DNA from: Aureimonas populi
GTDB taxonomy: Bacteria > Pseudomonadota > Alphaproteobacteria > Rhizobiales > Rhizobiaceae
DNA length: 64,000 bases
NCBI RefSeq assembly: GCF_017815515.1
Contig: NZ_CP072611.1
Location: forward strand, 248,001 to 312,000
Reading direction: 5' to 3'
Of this stretch, positions 17,588-25,456 are shown in pieces. Position numbers and translations under genes: made by a program. Position 1 is the stretch's first letter. Every line of letters begins with the position of its first letter. The notes below the pieces were generated by a model. The model saw only the letters and a list, made by a program, of their open reading frames with translations. It was not told the DNA's origin and did no database searches.

Positions 17588-18403
17588 TCAGATCACAGCC
17601 AGAACGCGGGCCGGCCCGCCCGTTCCGCCCCGGTGCTTCGGAGCGCCGACGAAGATGGTTGCGCCGGTGGCTGGCAGTTCCTCGAGGTTGTTCAGCCCCT
17701 CGATGCCGTACCGCCCGCCCGGAAGCCAGGAATAGTGCACGGCGAAGTCGGCGGAATTGCCCGGATCGAGCGAGAGCGTGTCCACTCCGATGGCGAGGAC
17801 GCCCTGCTCGGCCAGGAGATCGGTCGCCGAGGTGGCGAAACCCGGAAAGGCGAGGCCTCCCGCCTCGTCGTTGCGGAAGGAGGGATCGCCGACCTTGGCG
17901 GCCCAGCCCGAGCGCATCGCCACCAGCGCGCCGGCCGGGAACGCGCCGTTCTCGGAGACCCAAGCCTCGACGTCTTCCGCCTCTACCGTGGCGTTGGCAT
18001 CGTCCGCGGCCTTCGCCGTGATGTCGATGATGCAGAGCGGGCAGACGAGGTTCTGCGGCTCCAGCTCGTCGACACTCGCCCCATCGGCGCTGAAATGCAG
18101 CGGCGCGTCGATATGCGTTCCGGTGTGCTCGAAGAGGGTGAGCTTCAGGAGCTGGTATCCGCTTTCCTCGAAGTTCACCGCTTCTTCGGTCAGGATGCCG
18201 GGCTCGCCGTCGAAGGTCGGGAAGTCGGAATCGTAGGTATGCGTCAGGTCGACGACGCGCCCGCCAGTCTGAGCCAGAGCGGGACGCGCCGGCGCAAGGC
18301 CGGCAGCAACGCCTGCCACGCCTGTGGCGGCGGCGCCTGTGAACAGCGCCCGCCGCGAGAGCATCGTCTTCTTCACGCCCTCGATCACGCATTGATGACA
18401 CAT
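17588..18403 (-). CDS. Tat-exported cyclase-family (kynurenine formamidase-like) hydrolase
   Basis: This 271-aa protein belongs to the Mn/Zn-dependent cyclase family (PF04199), whose members include arylformamidase and isatin hydrolase. The metal-binding motif HTGTHIDAPLHF is clear near residues 92-103. The N-terminus MCHQCVIEGVKKTMLSRRALF is followed by a hydrophobic stretch and an ALA-type cleavage site, which is a Tat-like signal, so the enzyme is probably periplasmic. A GGAG site precedes the ATG at 18403. The frame is open to 18436, but the MC..CVI start matches relatives. The physiological substrate is unknown. Confidence 0.85.
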   Translation of the reverse strand: MCHQCVIEGVKKTMLSRRALFTGAAATGVAGVAAGLAPARPALAQTGGRVVDLTHTYDSDFPTFDGEPGILTEEAVNFEESGYQLLKLTLFEHTGTHIDAPLHFSADGASVDELEPQNLVCPLCIIDITAKAADDANATVEAEDVEAWVSENGAFPAGALVAMRSGWAAKVGDPSFRNDEAGGLAFPGFATSATDLLAEQGVLAIGVDTLSLDPGNSADFAVHYSWLPGGRYGIEGLNNLEELPATGATIFVGAPKHRGGTGGPARVLAVI

Positions 18404-18614
18404 GCCGGGAATCTCCGCTTTCGATGACCCCGGCATGGTGACGCTTCGCCGCCCGCTTGGCTAGATCGACGCGCAGCGAAATCGAACGGCCTCCCGTTGC
18501 CCCTGGCGGTCGGCATCCGCTTTCTGCATAAAATATAAGCATTCTAAAAAATGCGAGTAATATGCGCGTTCCGGGCTTGATTTCGCGCGCGGCTTGGCGA
18601 ATGCTTCTTGTCAG

Positions 18615-18657
18615 CGAGTAGAAGCGGTCAGGGCAAGGATGCCCCGGACATTGCTCG
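18615..18657 (+). ncRNA. Xanthine-I (NMT1-motif) riboswitch, copy A
   Basis: The conserved aptamer core is seen as CGAG-TAGAAGC-GGTC, then stem GGGC-AAGGAT-GCCC, then GGAC-ATTG-CTCG. The outer P1 pairs CGAG/CTCG, P2 pairs GTC/GAC and P3 pairs GGGC/GCCC. The internal loop TAGAAGC/ATTG is identical to copy B at 22862. These features match the xanthine/uric-acid-sensing NMT1-motif riboswitch class as I remember it, and the downstream gene encodes an NMT1-domain protein, the association that named the motif. The start codon is 224 nt downstream, so the expression platform is not obvious. TTGC-TCGG-GCAA (18651-18662) could compete with P1. Confidence 0.88.
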
Positions 18658-18881
18658 GGCAACCAACCTTCAGAGGTGCCCATGCTTGCTCCCCCGCCGC
18701 AGAGCGACGCCTGTCAGCGACAATGCGCCGATTGCCCGTGCCGGAGCCGCGCGCGCGGCGGCGTGCCCGATGGGCCTCATCCTTCCGGCGCGGCGACGCC
18801 GCATCCCCCTCCCCTTCCCCGCCCGGCCTCCCTTAGGGAAGCGCCGCACCGTTCCCCCTCGCCCGACGGAGTCAGGTCCCG

Positions 18882-19877
18882 ATGACGAAATCCGCTCTCG
18901 CATTCCTTCTGGCCGGCGCCGCGCTCATCTTCAACCTCGCCCCGGCCCGCGCGGCCGATGCGCTGACCTTCCAGCTCGACTGGCTGCCCGGCGGCGACAA
19001 GGCGCCGATCTATGTCTGTCTCCATCAAGGTTTCTGCGAGGAGGCCGGCGTCGATGTGACGATCGCCGGCGGTCGGGGCTCGACGGAGGCCATCACGCGG
19101 CTCGCGGCGGGCGCCTCCGACATCGGCATTTCCGATATCGGCGCGCTGATGGCCGCGCGCGTCAACGAGGACGTGCCCGTCACGGCCGTGATGTCCATCT
19201 TCAACAAGGGACCGCACGCCTTCTACACGCTGGAGGGCAGCGGGATTCAGGGCGTCGCGGACGTGGAAGGCAAGCGCGTCGCGACCTCGCCCTTCACCTC
19301 GTCCAACGTCTATCTGCCGCTCGTTCTGGAGGATGCCGGGCTGGCGCCCGATTCCGTCTCCCTCACCAATGCCGATCCCGGGGCGCTCGGGCCGATGCTC
19401 GTCTCCGGCTCCACCGACGTCATCATCGCCTGGATGACGGACCTGACACGTTACGGCAACCAGGCGCGCGAGGCCGGCCGGGAGCTCGTCGCCCTGCCCT
19501 GGTCTGCGGCCGGGCTGGAGCTCTACAGCGCCTCGCTGATCGCCTCCGACCGCTTTCTGGAAGAGCGCCCGGATGTCGCGCGGCGCTTCATCGAGGCTTT
19601 CCGCCACTCCGTGGAATTTGCGCGGGAGAACCCGCGGGAAGCCGCCGCATCCGTCGCCGCGCTGGTGCCGGAGCTTCAGGCCGAGGACGTGGAGGGCTCC
19701 CTGAACGACGCCCTCGCCCTCGTCTTCAACGAGGTGACGCAAGACCACGCTCTCGGCACGTTCGACCCCGCGCGACTGGCTGAAACATGGCAGCGCGTAT
19801 CGGCCGCGCAGGGGCTGGAGGCAGGGGCCCTCGACCCGGAAGAGATCGTCGCGCGCGATTTCGTGCCGCAGGGCTGA
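18882..19877 (+). CDS. NMT1/THI5-type ABC substrate-binding protein
   Basis: This 331-aa periplasmic binding protein has a signal peptide of about 24 residues (ALAFLLAGAALIFNLAPARA-A). The NMT1/THI5-like fold motifs include LTFQLDWLPGGDKAPIYVC and the later MTDLTRYGNQAREAG. The family binds pyrimidines, sulfonates or purine-like solutes. Lying behind a xanthine-I riboswitch and ahead of an 8-oxoguanine deaminase gene, it is most likely a purine or oxidised-purine binding component. It is followed by ATPase and permease genes in a tight operon. Confidence 0.9.
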   Translation: MTKSALAFLLAGAALIFNLAPARAADALTFQLDWLPGGDKAPIYVCLHQGFCEEAGVDVTIAGGRGSTEAITRLAAGASDIGISDIGALMAARVNEDVPVTAVMSIFNKGPHAFYTLEGSGIQGVADVEGKRVATSPFTSSNVYLPLVLEDAGLAPDSVSLTNADPGALGPMLVSGSTDVIIAWMTDLTRYGNQAREAGRELVALPWSAAGLELYSASLIASDRFLEERPDVARRFIEAFRHSVEFARENPREAAASVAALVPELQAEDVEGSLNDALALVFNEVTQDHALGTFDPARLAETWQRVSAAQGLEAGALDPEEIVARDFVPQG

Positions 19878-19884
19878 GGCGCTC

Positions 19885-20658
19885 ATGCGTGCTCCCTTCG
19901 CGCTGCACCTGAAGGGTCTCGGCCAGACCTTCGCGATCGGCAAGGGAACGGTGGAGGCGCTGCGCAACGTGACGCTGACGGTGGACCGGCACGAATTCGT
20001 CGCCGTCCTCGGCCCTTCCGGCTGCGGCAAGTCCACGCTCCTGCGCTCCATCGCCGGCCTCCTGAAACCAACGGCCGGGTCGGTGGAGGTGTTCGGCCTG
20101 CCCGTCACGGAGCCGCGCGACGACATCGGCATCGTGTTCCAGAAGCCGACCCTCCTGCCCTGGGCGAGCGTGGAGGACAACATCCTCTTCCCCGCCCGCC
20201 ACAAGCGGGGCTCGGTGACGCGGGCGGACAGGCAGCGCGCCGCCGAACTGATCGAGATCACCGGGCTTTCGGGCTTCGCCGCCCGCCTGCCGGACGAATT
20301 GTCGGGAGGCATGCAGCAGCGCGTGGGCATCGCGCGCGCCCTGCACATGGACCCCGACATCCTGCTGATGGACGAGCCCTTCTCCGCGCTCGACGCCCTG
20401 ACACGCGAGGAGATGGGGTTCGAGCTTCTGCGCATCTGGGAAGCGCGGCCCAAGACCGTCCTGTTCATCACCCATTCGGTCGCCGAAGCCGCGCTTCTCG
20501 CCGACCGGGTGGTGGTGATGAGCGGGCGGCCCGGCTCGGTCGCCACCGACATGAAGGTGCCCCTTGCCCGGCCGCGCGATGCGGCCAGCGCCAACGACGG
20601 AGCCTTGCATGAGTTTGCCGGATATCTCCGAAGCCTGCTCCTCAAGCGGGCGGCCTGA
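19885..20658 (+). CDS. ABC transporter ATPase (SsuB/TauB type)
   Basis: This 257-aa ATPase energises the adjacent purine-type importer. It has Walker A GPSGCGKST near residue 46, signature LSGGMQQR near 143, Walker B ILLMDEPF near 163 and a switch His in FITHS. It starts 7 bp after the binding-protein stop and overlaps the permease start. Confidence 0.94.
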   Translation: MRAPFALHLKGLGQTFAIGKGTVEALRNVTLTVDRHEFVAVLGPSGCGKSTLLRSIAGLLKPTAGSVEVFGLPVTEPRDDIGIVFQKPTLLPWASVEDNILFPARHKRGSVTRADRQRAAELIEITGLSGFAARLPDELSGGMQQRVGIARALHMDPDILLMDEPFSALDALTREEMGFELLRIWEARPKTVLFITHSVAEAALLADRVVVMSGRPGSVATDMKVPLARPRDAASANDGALHEFAGYLRSLLLKRAA

Positions 20659-21457
20659 CAGCTTGGGCCGGATGCGCGGGCTGGCGCGCCGCCTGCCGCC
20701 GCTGGCCGGCATCGCCCTGCCGCTGGCGGCGGTGGGCGGCCTTCTCGTCGCCTGGGAGGGGGCCACGCGGCTTCTGGCCATTCCCTCCTTCGTCCTGCCC
20801 TCTCCCCTCTCGGTTCTCGGCGGTTTCGGCGCTGTGGGCGGGGCGCGCTGGCTGGAGCATATCGCGGCGACGCTCAAGGTGGCGCTTCTCGGCTACGGGC
20901 TCTCCATCCTCCTCGCCATTCCGCTGGCCGTGGCGCTGGTCCGCTCGCAATTCCTGTCGCGCACGCTCACGCCCATCCTCGTCATCGTGCAGTCGACGCC
21001 GATCGTGGCCATCGCGCCCATCATCATCGTCGTGATGGGCGCGGGCGACGCACCGCGCATCGTCATCACCTGCCTCATCACCTTCTTTCCCATCGTGGTC
21101 TCGACCGTCACCGGGCTGAACGCGACACCGCCCGAGCTGATCGAGCTTTCACGCAGCCTGCGCGCGCCGCCGCACCGCGAGATCACCCAGATCCGCCTGC
21201 CCTTCGCGGTGCCCTACATCTTCTCGGCACTGAAGATATCCATCACCCTCGCGGTCATCGGCGCCGTGGTCGCCGAGTTCGTCGCGGCCGACAGGGGCGT
21301 GGGCTATTTCATCCAGTTCTCGACCTCCCTGTTCCGCCTGCCGCAGGCCTGGGCCGGGCTCTTCGTGCTGGCCACCATGTCCCTGCTGCTCTTCCAGGCC
21401 GTATCCCTCGCCCGGCGGCTCGCCTTCCCCTGGAGCCTGCCAAAGGAGGGGCGATGA
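20609..21457 (+). CDS. ABC transporter permease (SsuC/TauC type)
   Basis: This 282-aa protein has about six transmembrane helices and a BPD_transp_1 EAA-like loop around residues 185-205 (ELIELSRSLRAPPHREI). The ATG at 20609 has a GGAG site and overlaps the ATPase gene by 50 bp. An ATG at 20672 is the alternative. Its stop overlaps the start of the deaminase gene, so the four genes behave as one translational unit. Confidence 0.92.
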   Translation: MSLPDISEACSSSGRPDSLGRMRGLARRLPPLAGIALPLAAVGGLLVAWEGATRLLAIPSFVLPSPLSVLGGFGAVGGARWLEHIAATLKVALLGYGLSILLAIPLAVALVRSQFLSRTLTPILVIVQSTPIVAIAPIIIVVMGAGDAPRIVITCLITFFPIVVSTVTGLNATPPELIELSRSLRAPPHREITQIRLPFAVPYIFSALKISITLAVIGAVVAEFVAADRGVGYFIQFSTSLFRLPQAWAGLFVLATMSLLLFQAVSLARRLAFPWSLPKEGR

Positions 21458-22820
21458 CGAGCTTCCTCATCCAGGGCGCGGCCGGCATTCTGACGGGCCT
21501 GCCGGGCGAGAGGGCGCGGGCCGCCGGAAATGTGCGCGTGGCAGAGGGGCGCATCGCGGCGGTGGGCGAGCTGGAGCCGCTGCCGGGCGAGAGGATCGTC
21601 GATGCCGGCGGGTGCGTCGTCACGCCCGGTCTCGTCAACACGCACCACCACCTCTTCCAGTCCGTGCTGAAGGCCGTTCCCGCCGGCCTGAACGAAGGGC
21701 TGGCGAGCTGGCTGCGCCTCGTGCCCTACAGCTACTGGGACCGGCTGGACGAGGAGGCGCTGCGCGTGGCGGCCACAATCGGCCTTGCCGAGCTGGCCCT
21801 TTCGGGCGCCACCACGGTGGCCGACCATCATTACTTCTACTCGCCGGCCTACGATTTCGACCCGAACGAGGTGCTGTTCGAGGTGGCGGAGCGTTTCGGG
21901 CTGCGCTTTGCCCTGTGCCGGGGCGGCGCCACGAAAAGCCGGCGCTTCGACGGCGACCGCCTCGCCCCTTTGCCGACGGAGCCCCTGGGCGCGATGATCG
22001 ACGCGGTGGAAGCGGCCGCCGCGCGCTGGCACGATCCCGCGCCGGACGCCATGCGCCGCGTCGTCTTCGCGCCCACCACGCCGACCTTCTCGCTCGAAAC
22101 GCATGAGCTGCGGATCATCGCCGCAGAGGCGCGGCGCATGGGGCTCCGGCTCCATTCGCACCTGTCGGAGAACGGCGACTATGTGGATTACACGCTCGCC
22201 CGTTTCGGAAAGCGCCCCGTGCACTGGCTCGCCGGGCACGACTGGCTCGGCGAGGATGTCTTTTTCGCCCATCTGGTGGAATGCGACGCAAGCGAGGTCG
22301 CGCTGCTGGCTGAGACCGGCACCGGCATGGCCCACTGCCCGCAGGCCAACGCCCGGCTCGGCTCCGGCGTGGCCCCCGCCGACCTTCTCTCGCGGCAGGG
22401 CGGGCGCGTCTCCTTGGCGGTGGACGGGGCGGCGGCCAACGAGGCGGCGGACATGGCGTCCGCCCTCTACGCCGCCTTCACGCTGCACCGGGCCGCAAAG
22501 GGGCCGGGGGCGCTGAGCGTGGAGGAGGCGATGGGCTGGGCGAGCGCGGGGGAGCGGACGTGCTCGGCCTCTCGGCGCTGGGCCGCATCGAACCCGGACG
22601 CCCGGCCGATCTCGCGCTCTTCGATGTGACGGGCCCGCGATGGCTCGGCTCGCACGACAGGCTGGCCGGCCCCGTCATCTCCGGCGGGCAGGCGCAGTTG
22701 CGCGCCAGCTTCGTAGCCGGTCGCCCCATCGTCACGCAGGGGCGGCTCGACTGGCTGGACCTCGATCAACTGGCCGCCGACGCCGAGCGCGTGACCGCGC
22801 GCCTGCGGCGGGCGGCCTGA
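21454..22820 (+). pseudogene. 8-oxoguanine deaminase (amidohydrolase), frameshifted
   Basis: The gene encodes an amidohydrolase of the 8-oxoguanine/guanine-deaminase group, which converts 8-oxoguanine to urate. Metal ligands are visible: NTHHHLFQ near residue 64, LHSHLSENGDYVDY near 233, HLVECDASEV near 271 and VDGAAANEAADM near 326. The first frame then runs into unrelated residues and stops at 22629. The natural C-terminus, VLGLSALGRIEPGRPADLAL onward, continues in another frame to 22820. The slip is at G5 (22548-22552); six Gs would restore one protein of about 455 aa, reading WASAGGADVLGL. Either the gene is inactivated or the base was lost in a homopolymer call. Confidence 0.82.
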
Positions 22821-22861
22821 ACGAATTCGCGCCGCGCCTCGAGGGCGCGGGCGGAGCCAGG

Positions 22862-22908
22862 GGAGTAGAAGCAGTCGGCCGGCAAGGGATGCCGCCGGAC
22901 ATTGCTCC
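22862..22908 (+). ncRNA. Xanthine-I (NMT1-motif) riboswitch, copy B
   Basis: The element reads GGAG-TAGAAGC-AGTC, CGGC-AAGGGAT-GCCG, GGAC-ATTG-CTCC. P1 (GGAG/CTCC) and P3 (CGGC/GCCG) differ from copy A by compensating changes, while the joining loops are identical, which is strong evidence for the same fold. It lies 48 nt before the start codon of a 2OG-Fe(II) oxygenase. The 3' strand of P1 extended by two bases, CTCCTT (22905-22910), is exactly complementary to the downstream ribosome site AAGGAG (22944-22949). Ligand binding that locks P1 would therefore free the ribosome site. Confidence 0.9.
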
Positions 22909-22943
22909 TTCAACCGAACGGCGCCCCGCGCCGCCACGACGAC

Positions 22944-22949
22944 AAGGAG
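22944..22949 (+). promoter_or_regulatory. Ribosome binding site AAGGAG under riboswitch control
   Basis: AAGGAG sits 7 bases before the ATG at 22957. It can pair over all six bases with CTCCTT at 22905-22910, four of which are also needed for riboswitch stem P1. The two pairings are mutually exclusive. The regulatory direction (ligand = ON) is an inference. Confidence 0.65.
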
Positions 22950-22956
22950 AACACGG

Positions 22957-23955
22957 ATGACCGCCTCTCGACCGGCCTACACGCTCGACGAACTGAACAA
23001 GGAGACCACCTTCGGAGGGCTCGGCACCACGGTGGAACGCGAGGTTCCGCAGATCGACCTCGGCGATTTCGAGAACCGCAAGGCCGAGATCGCCGACCAG
23101 CTCTGGGAAGCCTCCACCCGCATCGGCTTCTTCCAGCTCGTCAACCACGGCATCGCACAGGAGCAGATCGACGAGGCCTTCGCCATGACGGAGCGCTTCT
23201 TCGCGCTTCCCGCCGAGGTGAAGGAAAAGTATCCGCTCGGCAGGGGCACCAATGCGGGCTGGGAATACAAGGCGCAGGTGCGCCCCTCCACCGGCACGCC
23301 CGACAACAAGGAATCCTACCAGATCACCCTTCCGCGCATGGAGAAGCTCTGGCCGAGCGGGGAGGAGCTAGCCGGCTTCCGCGCCGCGATGCTGGCCTTC
23401 GAGCGGGCCAACTGGGCGCTCGGCATGAAGGTCCTGTCCTGCTTCGCGCTCAAGCTCGGCTTTGCGCCCGACTTCTTCACCGAGGCGCACGATCCGCTTT
23501 CGCCCGAGTACCAGAGCACGCTGCGCCTCATCCACTACCTGCCGATGGAGGGCGCCAAGCCGGAGGATTTCACCGGCTGGCGGGCGGGCGCGCATACCGA
23601 CTTCGATTGCCTCACACTGCTTCACCAGCGCACGGGCCAGGGTGGCCTCCAGCTCTGCCCCGGCCGGGAGACGGGCTCGGGCGAACTGGCCTGGACGGAC
23701 GTGCCGCCCCTGCCGGGCGTCGTCACCTGCAATATCGGCGACATGCTGATGCGCTGGAGCGACGACCAGCTCCAGTCGACGCTGCACCGCGTGCGCATGC
23801 CGCGCCCGGACGAGTATCTGGGGCCGCGCTATTCGCTGCCCTTCTTCTGCCAGGCCAACAAGGACGCGATCATCCGGGGGCCGATGGGCAAATATGCCCC
23901 CATCACGGCCCATGACTACCTTCAGCAGCGCATCGCCGCCAACTTCGCCAAGTAA
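22957..23955 (+). CDS. 2-oxoglutarate/Fe(II) oxygenase (IPNS family), probable purine oxidation
   Basis: This 332-aa non-heme iron dioxygenase of the isopenicillin-N-synthase fold has an N-terminal DIOX_N part (VPQIDLGDFEN...RIGFFQLVNHGI). The 2OG-FeII domain has iron ligands in AHTDFDCLTLL (HxD, near 212-214) and STLHRVRMP (distal His, near 274). The Arg of RYSLPFF near 292 would hold 2-oxoglutarate. It is the first gene behind xanthine riboswitch copy B, so the substrate is probably xanthine, urate or another purine. That assignment is inference. It is convergent with the transaminase gene. Confidence 0.88.
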   Translation: MTASRPAYTLDELNKETTFGGLGTTVEREVPQIDLGDFENRKAEIADQLWEASTRIGFFQLVNHGIAQEQIDEAFAMTERFFALPAEVKEKYPLGRGTNAGWEYKAQVRPSTGTPDNKESYQITLPRMEKLWPSGEELAGFRAAMLAFERANWALGMKVLSCFALKLGFAPDFFTEAHDPLSPEYQSTLRLIHYLPMEGAKPEDFTGWRAGAHTDFDCLTLLHQRTGQGGLQLCPGRETGSGELAWTDVPPLPGVVTCNIGDMLMRWSDDQLQSTLHRVRMPRPDEYLGPRYSLPFFCQANKDAIIRGPMGKYAPITAHDYLQQRIAANFAK

Positions 23956-23966
23956 GCTTGGGCCGG

Positions 23967-23994
23967 TGGCGGATGGACGCTCGCCCATCCGCCA
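23967..23994. terminator. Bidirectional terminator hairpin
   Basis: TGGCGGATGG (23967-23976) and CCATCCGCCA (23985-23994) form a perfect 10-bp stem with an 8-base loop. It fills the 51-bp gap between two convergent genes. No clear T tract is present. Confidence 0.65.
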
Positions 23995-24006
23995 TGGCCG
24001 CCGTGC

Positions 24007-25389
24007 CTACTTCCCGAATGTCGCGGCCAGCGCCTCGTCGATCGCATCGGCGATGGTGTCGATATCGTCGGACTTGGCGATCAGCGCCGGCGCGAGGCAC
24101 AGCGTGTTGTTGAGGCCGGGGATGGAGCGGTTCGTCATGCCGATGATGACGCCCCGCGCATTGGCCTCGCTCACGACCTTCTGCACCAGCTTCTCGTTCG
24201 CCGGCTCCTTGGTGGTGCGGTCCGCCACGAGCTCGATGCCCGCGAACAGCCCGCGCCCGCGCACGTCGCCCACCACCTCGTGCTTCGACTTCAGCCCTTC
24301 CAGACGCTCCATCAGGCGCTCGCCCATGGTCAGGCAATTGTCGAGCAGCTTCTCGTCCTCGATGATGCGCATGTTCTCCAGCGCCGCGGCAGGGCCCGCC
24401 GTGCAGCCGCCGAAGGTGGAGATGTCGCGGAAATGCGCCATCGGATCGGTGTCGTCCTTGAAGAGGTCGAACACCGCGTCCGTCGTGACCGTGCAGGAGA
24501 TGGCGGCATAGCCCGAGGCCACGCCCTTGGCCATGGTCACGAAGTCGGGCTGGATGCCGAAGCTCTGGTAGCCGAACCAGGTGCCGATGCGCCCGAGCCC
24601 GCAGACCACCTCGTCGATATGCAGCAGGATGTCGTATTTGCGGCAGATCTCCTGTACACGCTGCCAGTAGCCTTCCGGCGGCACGATCACGCCGCCGCCC
24701 GCCGTCAGCGGCTCCAGGCACAGGAGGCCGATCGTATCGGGCCCCTCGCGCAGGATCACCTCCTCGATGGCGTCGGCAGCCCGCTCGCCATAGTTCTCCA
24801 CCTCCCACTGGCGGCGATATTCCAGGCAGTGCGGCACCATCACGAAGCCGTCCGGGTAAGGTCCGTACATGGCCGCGCGCTCGGCCTGGCCGGAGGATGC
24901 CAGCGCGCCGATGGTGGTGCCGTGATAGTCGCGTTCGCGGTAGAGGATCTTCCACTTGCGCCCGCCATGATGGCGCTGCGCGATCTGGCGCACCATCTTG
25001 AAGACCTTCTCGTTGGCCTCCGAGCCGGAATTGTTGAAGTAGACGCGCGAGAGGCCCGGCATCTTCTCCACCAGCGCCTCGGCGAACAGCGCGGCCGGAA
25101 TCGAGCCCGCCGACTGGGCGAAGTAGTTCATGGTGACGAGCTGGTCGCGCACCGCATCGGCGATGCTCGTGCGCCCGTAGCCGACATTGACGGTCCACAC
25201 GCCGCCCGACAGCGCGTCGAGATAACGCCGCCCCGCCGCGTCCCAGACGTGCAGTCCGCGTCCCTCCACGATGATGCGCGGATCGGCGCTCTCGAGCGGC
25301 TTGTGCTGCATCATGTGATGCCAGACATGCGCGCGGTCCGCCTCGATGACGGGACCGAAATCGTTGGGCTTCAAATGGTTCATGTCCAA
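24007..25389 (-). CDS. Class III PLP transaminase, taurine-pyruvate-aminotransferase-like
   Basis: This 460-aa fold-type I aminotransferase moves an omega-amino group to a keto acid. The PLP lysine lies in DFVTMAKGVASGYAAIS near residue 287, with DEVVCGLGRIG near 258-268 and the phosphate-binding SGSEANEKVFK near 121-131. Sequence feel and length match taurine:pyruvate and related omega-amino acid aminotransferases. A class II aldolase gene lies 67 bp upstream on the same strand, followed by a MocR regulator. The amine donor is inferred, not shown. Confidence 0.88.
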   Translation of the reverse strand: MDMNHLKPNDFGPVIEADRAHVWHHMMQHKPLESADPRIIVEGRGLHVWDAAGRRYLDALSGGVWTVNVGYGRTSIADAVRDQLVTMNYFAQSAGSIPAALFAEALVEKMPGLSRVYFNNSGSEANEKVFKMVRQIAQRHHGGRKWKILYRERDYHGTTIGALASSGQAERAAMYGPYPDGFVMVPHCLEYRRQWEVENYGERAADAIEEVILREGPDTIGLLCLEPLTAGGGVIVPPEGYWQRVQEICRKYDILLHIDEVVCGLGRIGTWFGYQSFGIQPDFVTMAKGVASGYAAISCTVTTDAVFDLFKDDTDPMAHFRDISTFGGCTAGPAAALENMRIIEDEKLLDNCLTMGERLMERLEGLKSKHEVVGDVRGRGLFAGIELVADRTTKEPANEKLVQKVVSEANARGVIIGMTNRSIPGLNNTLCLAPALIAKSDDIDTIADAIDEALAATFGK

Positions 25390-25456
25390 TATCCGAACTG
25401 GGAGGTGCTGGGGCTGCGAGCGGGCGTTGCCCGGCCACGATGGGGCATGGAGATGG

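Noticed and set aside
18777..20645. Long minus-strand frame across the NMT1 transporter genes
   Set aside because: It overlaps two well-identified plus-strand genes and has shadow-like composition.
22548..22552. Programmed ribosomal frameshifting in the deaminase gene
   Set aside because: A plain G5 run without a slippery heptamer or obvious stimulator is better explained by a deletion or a sequencing error.
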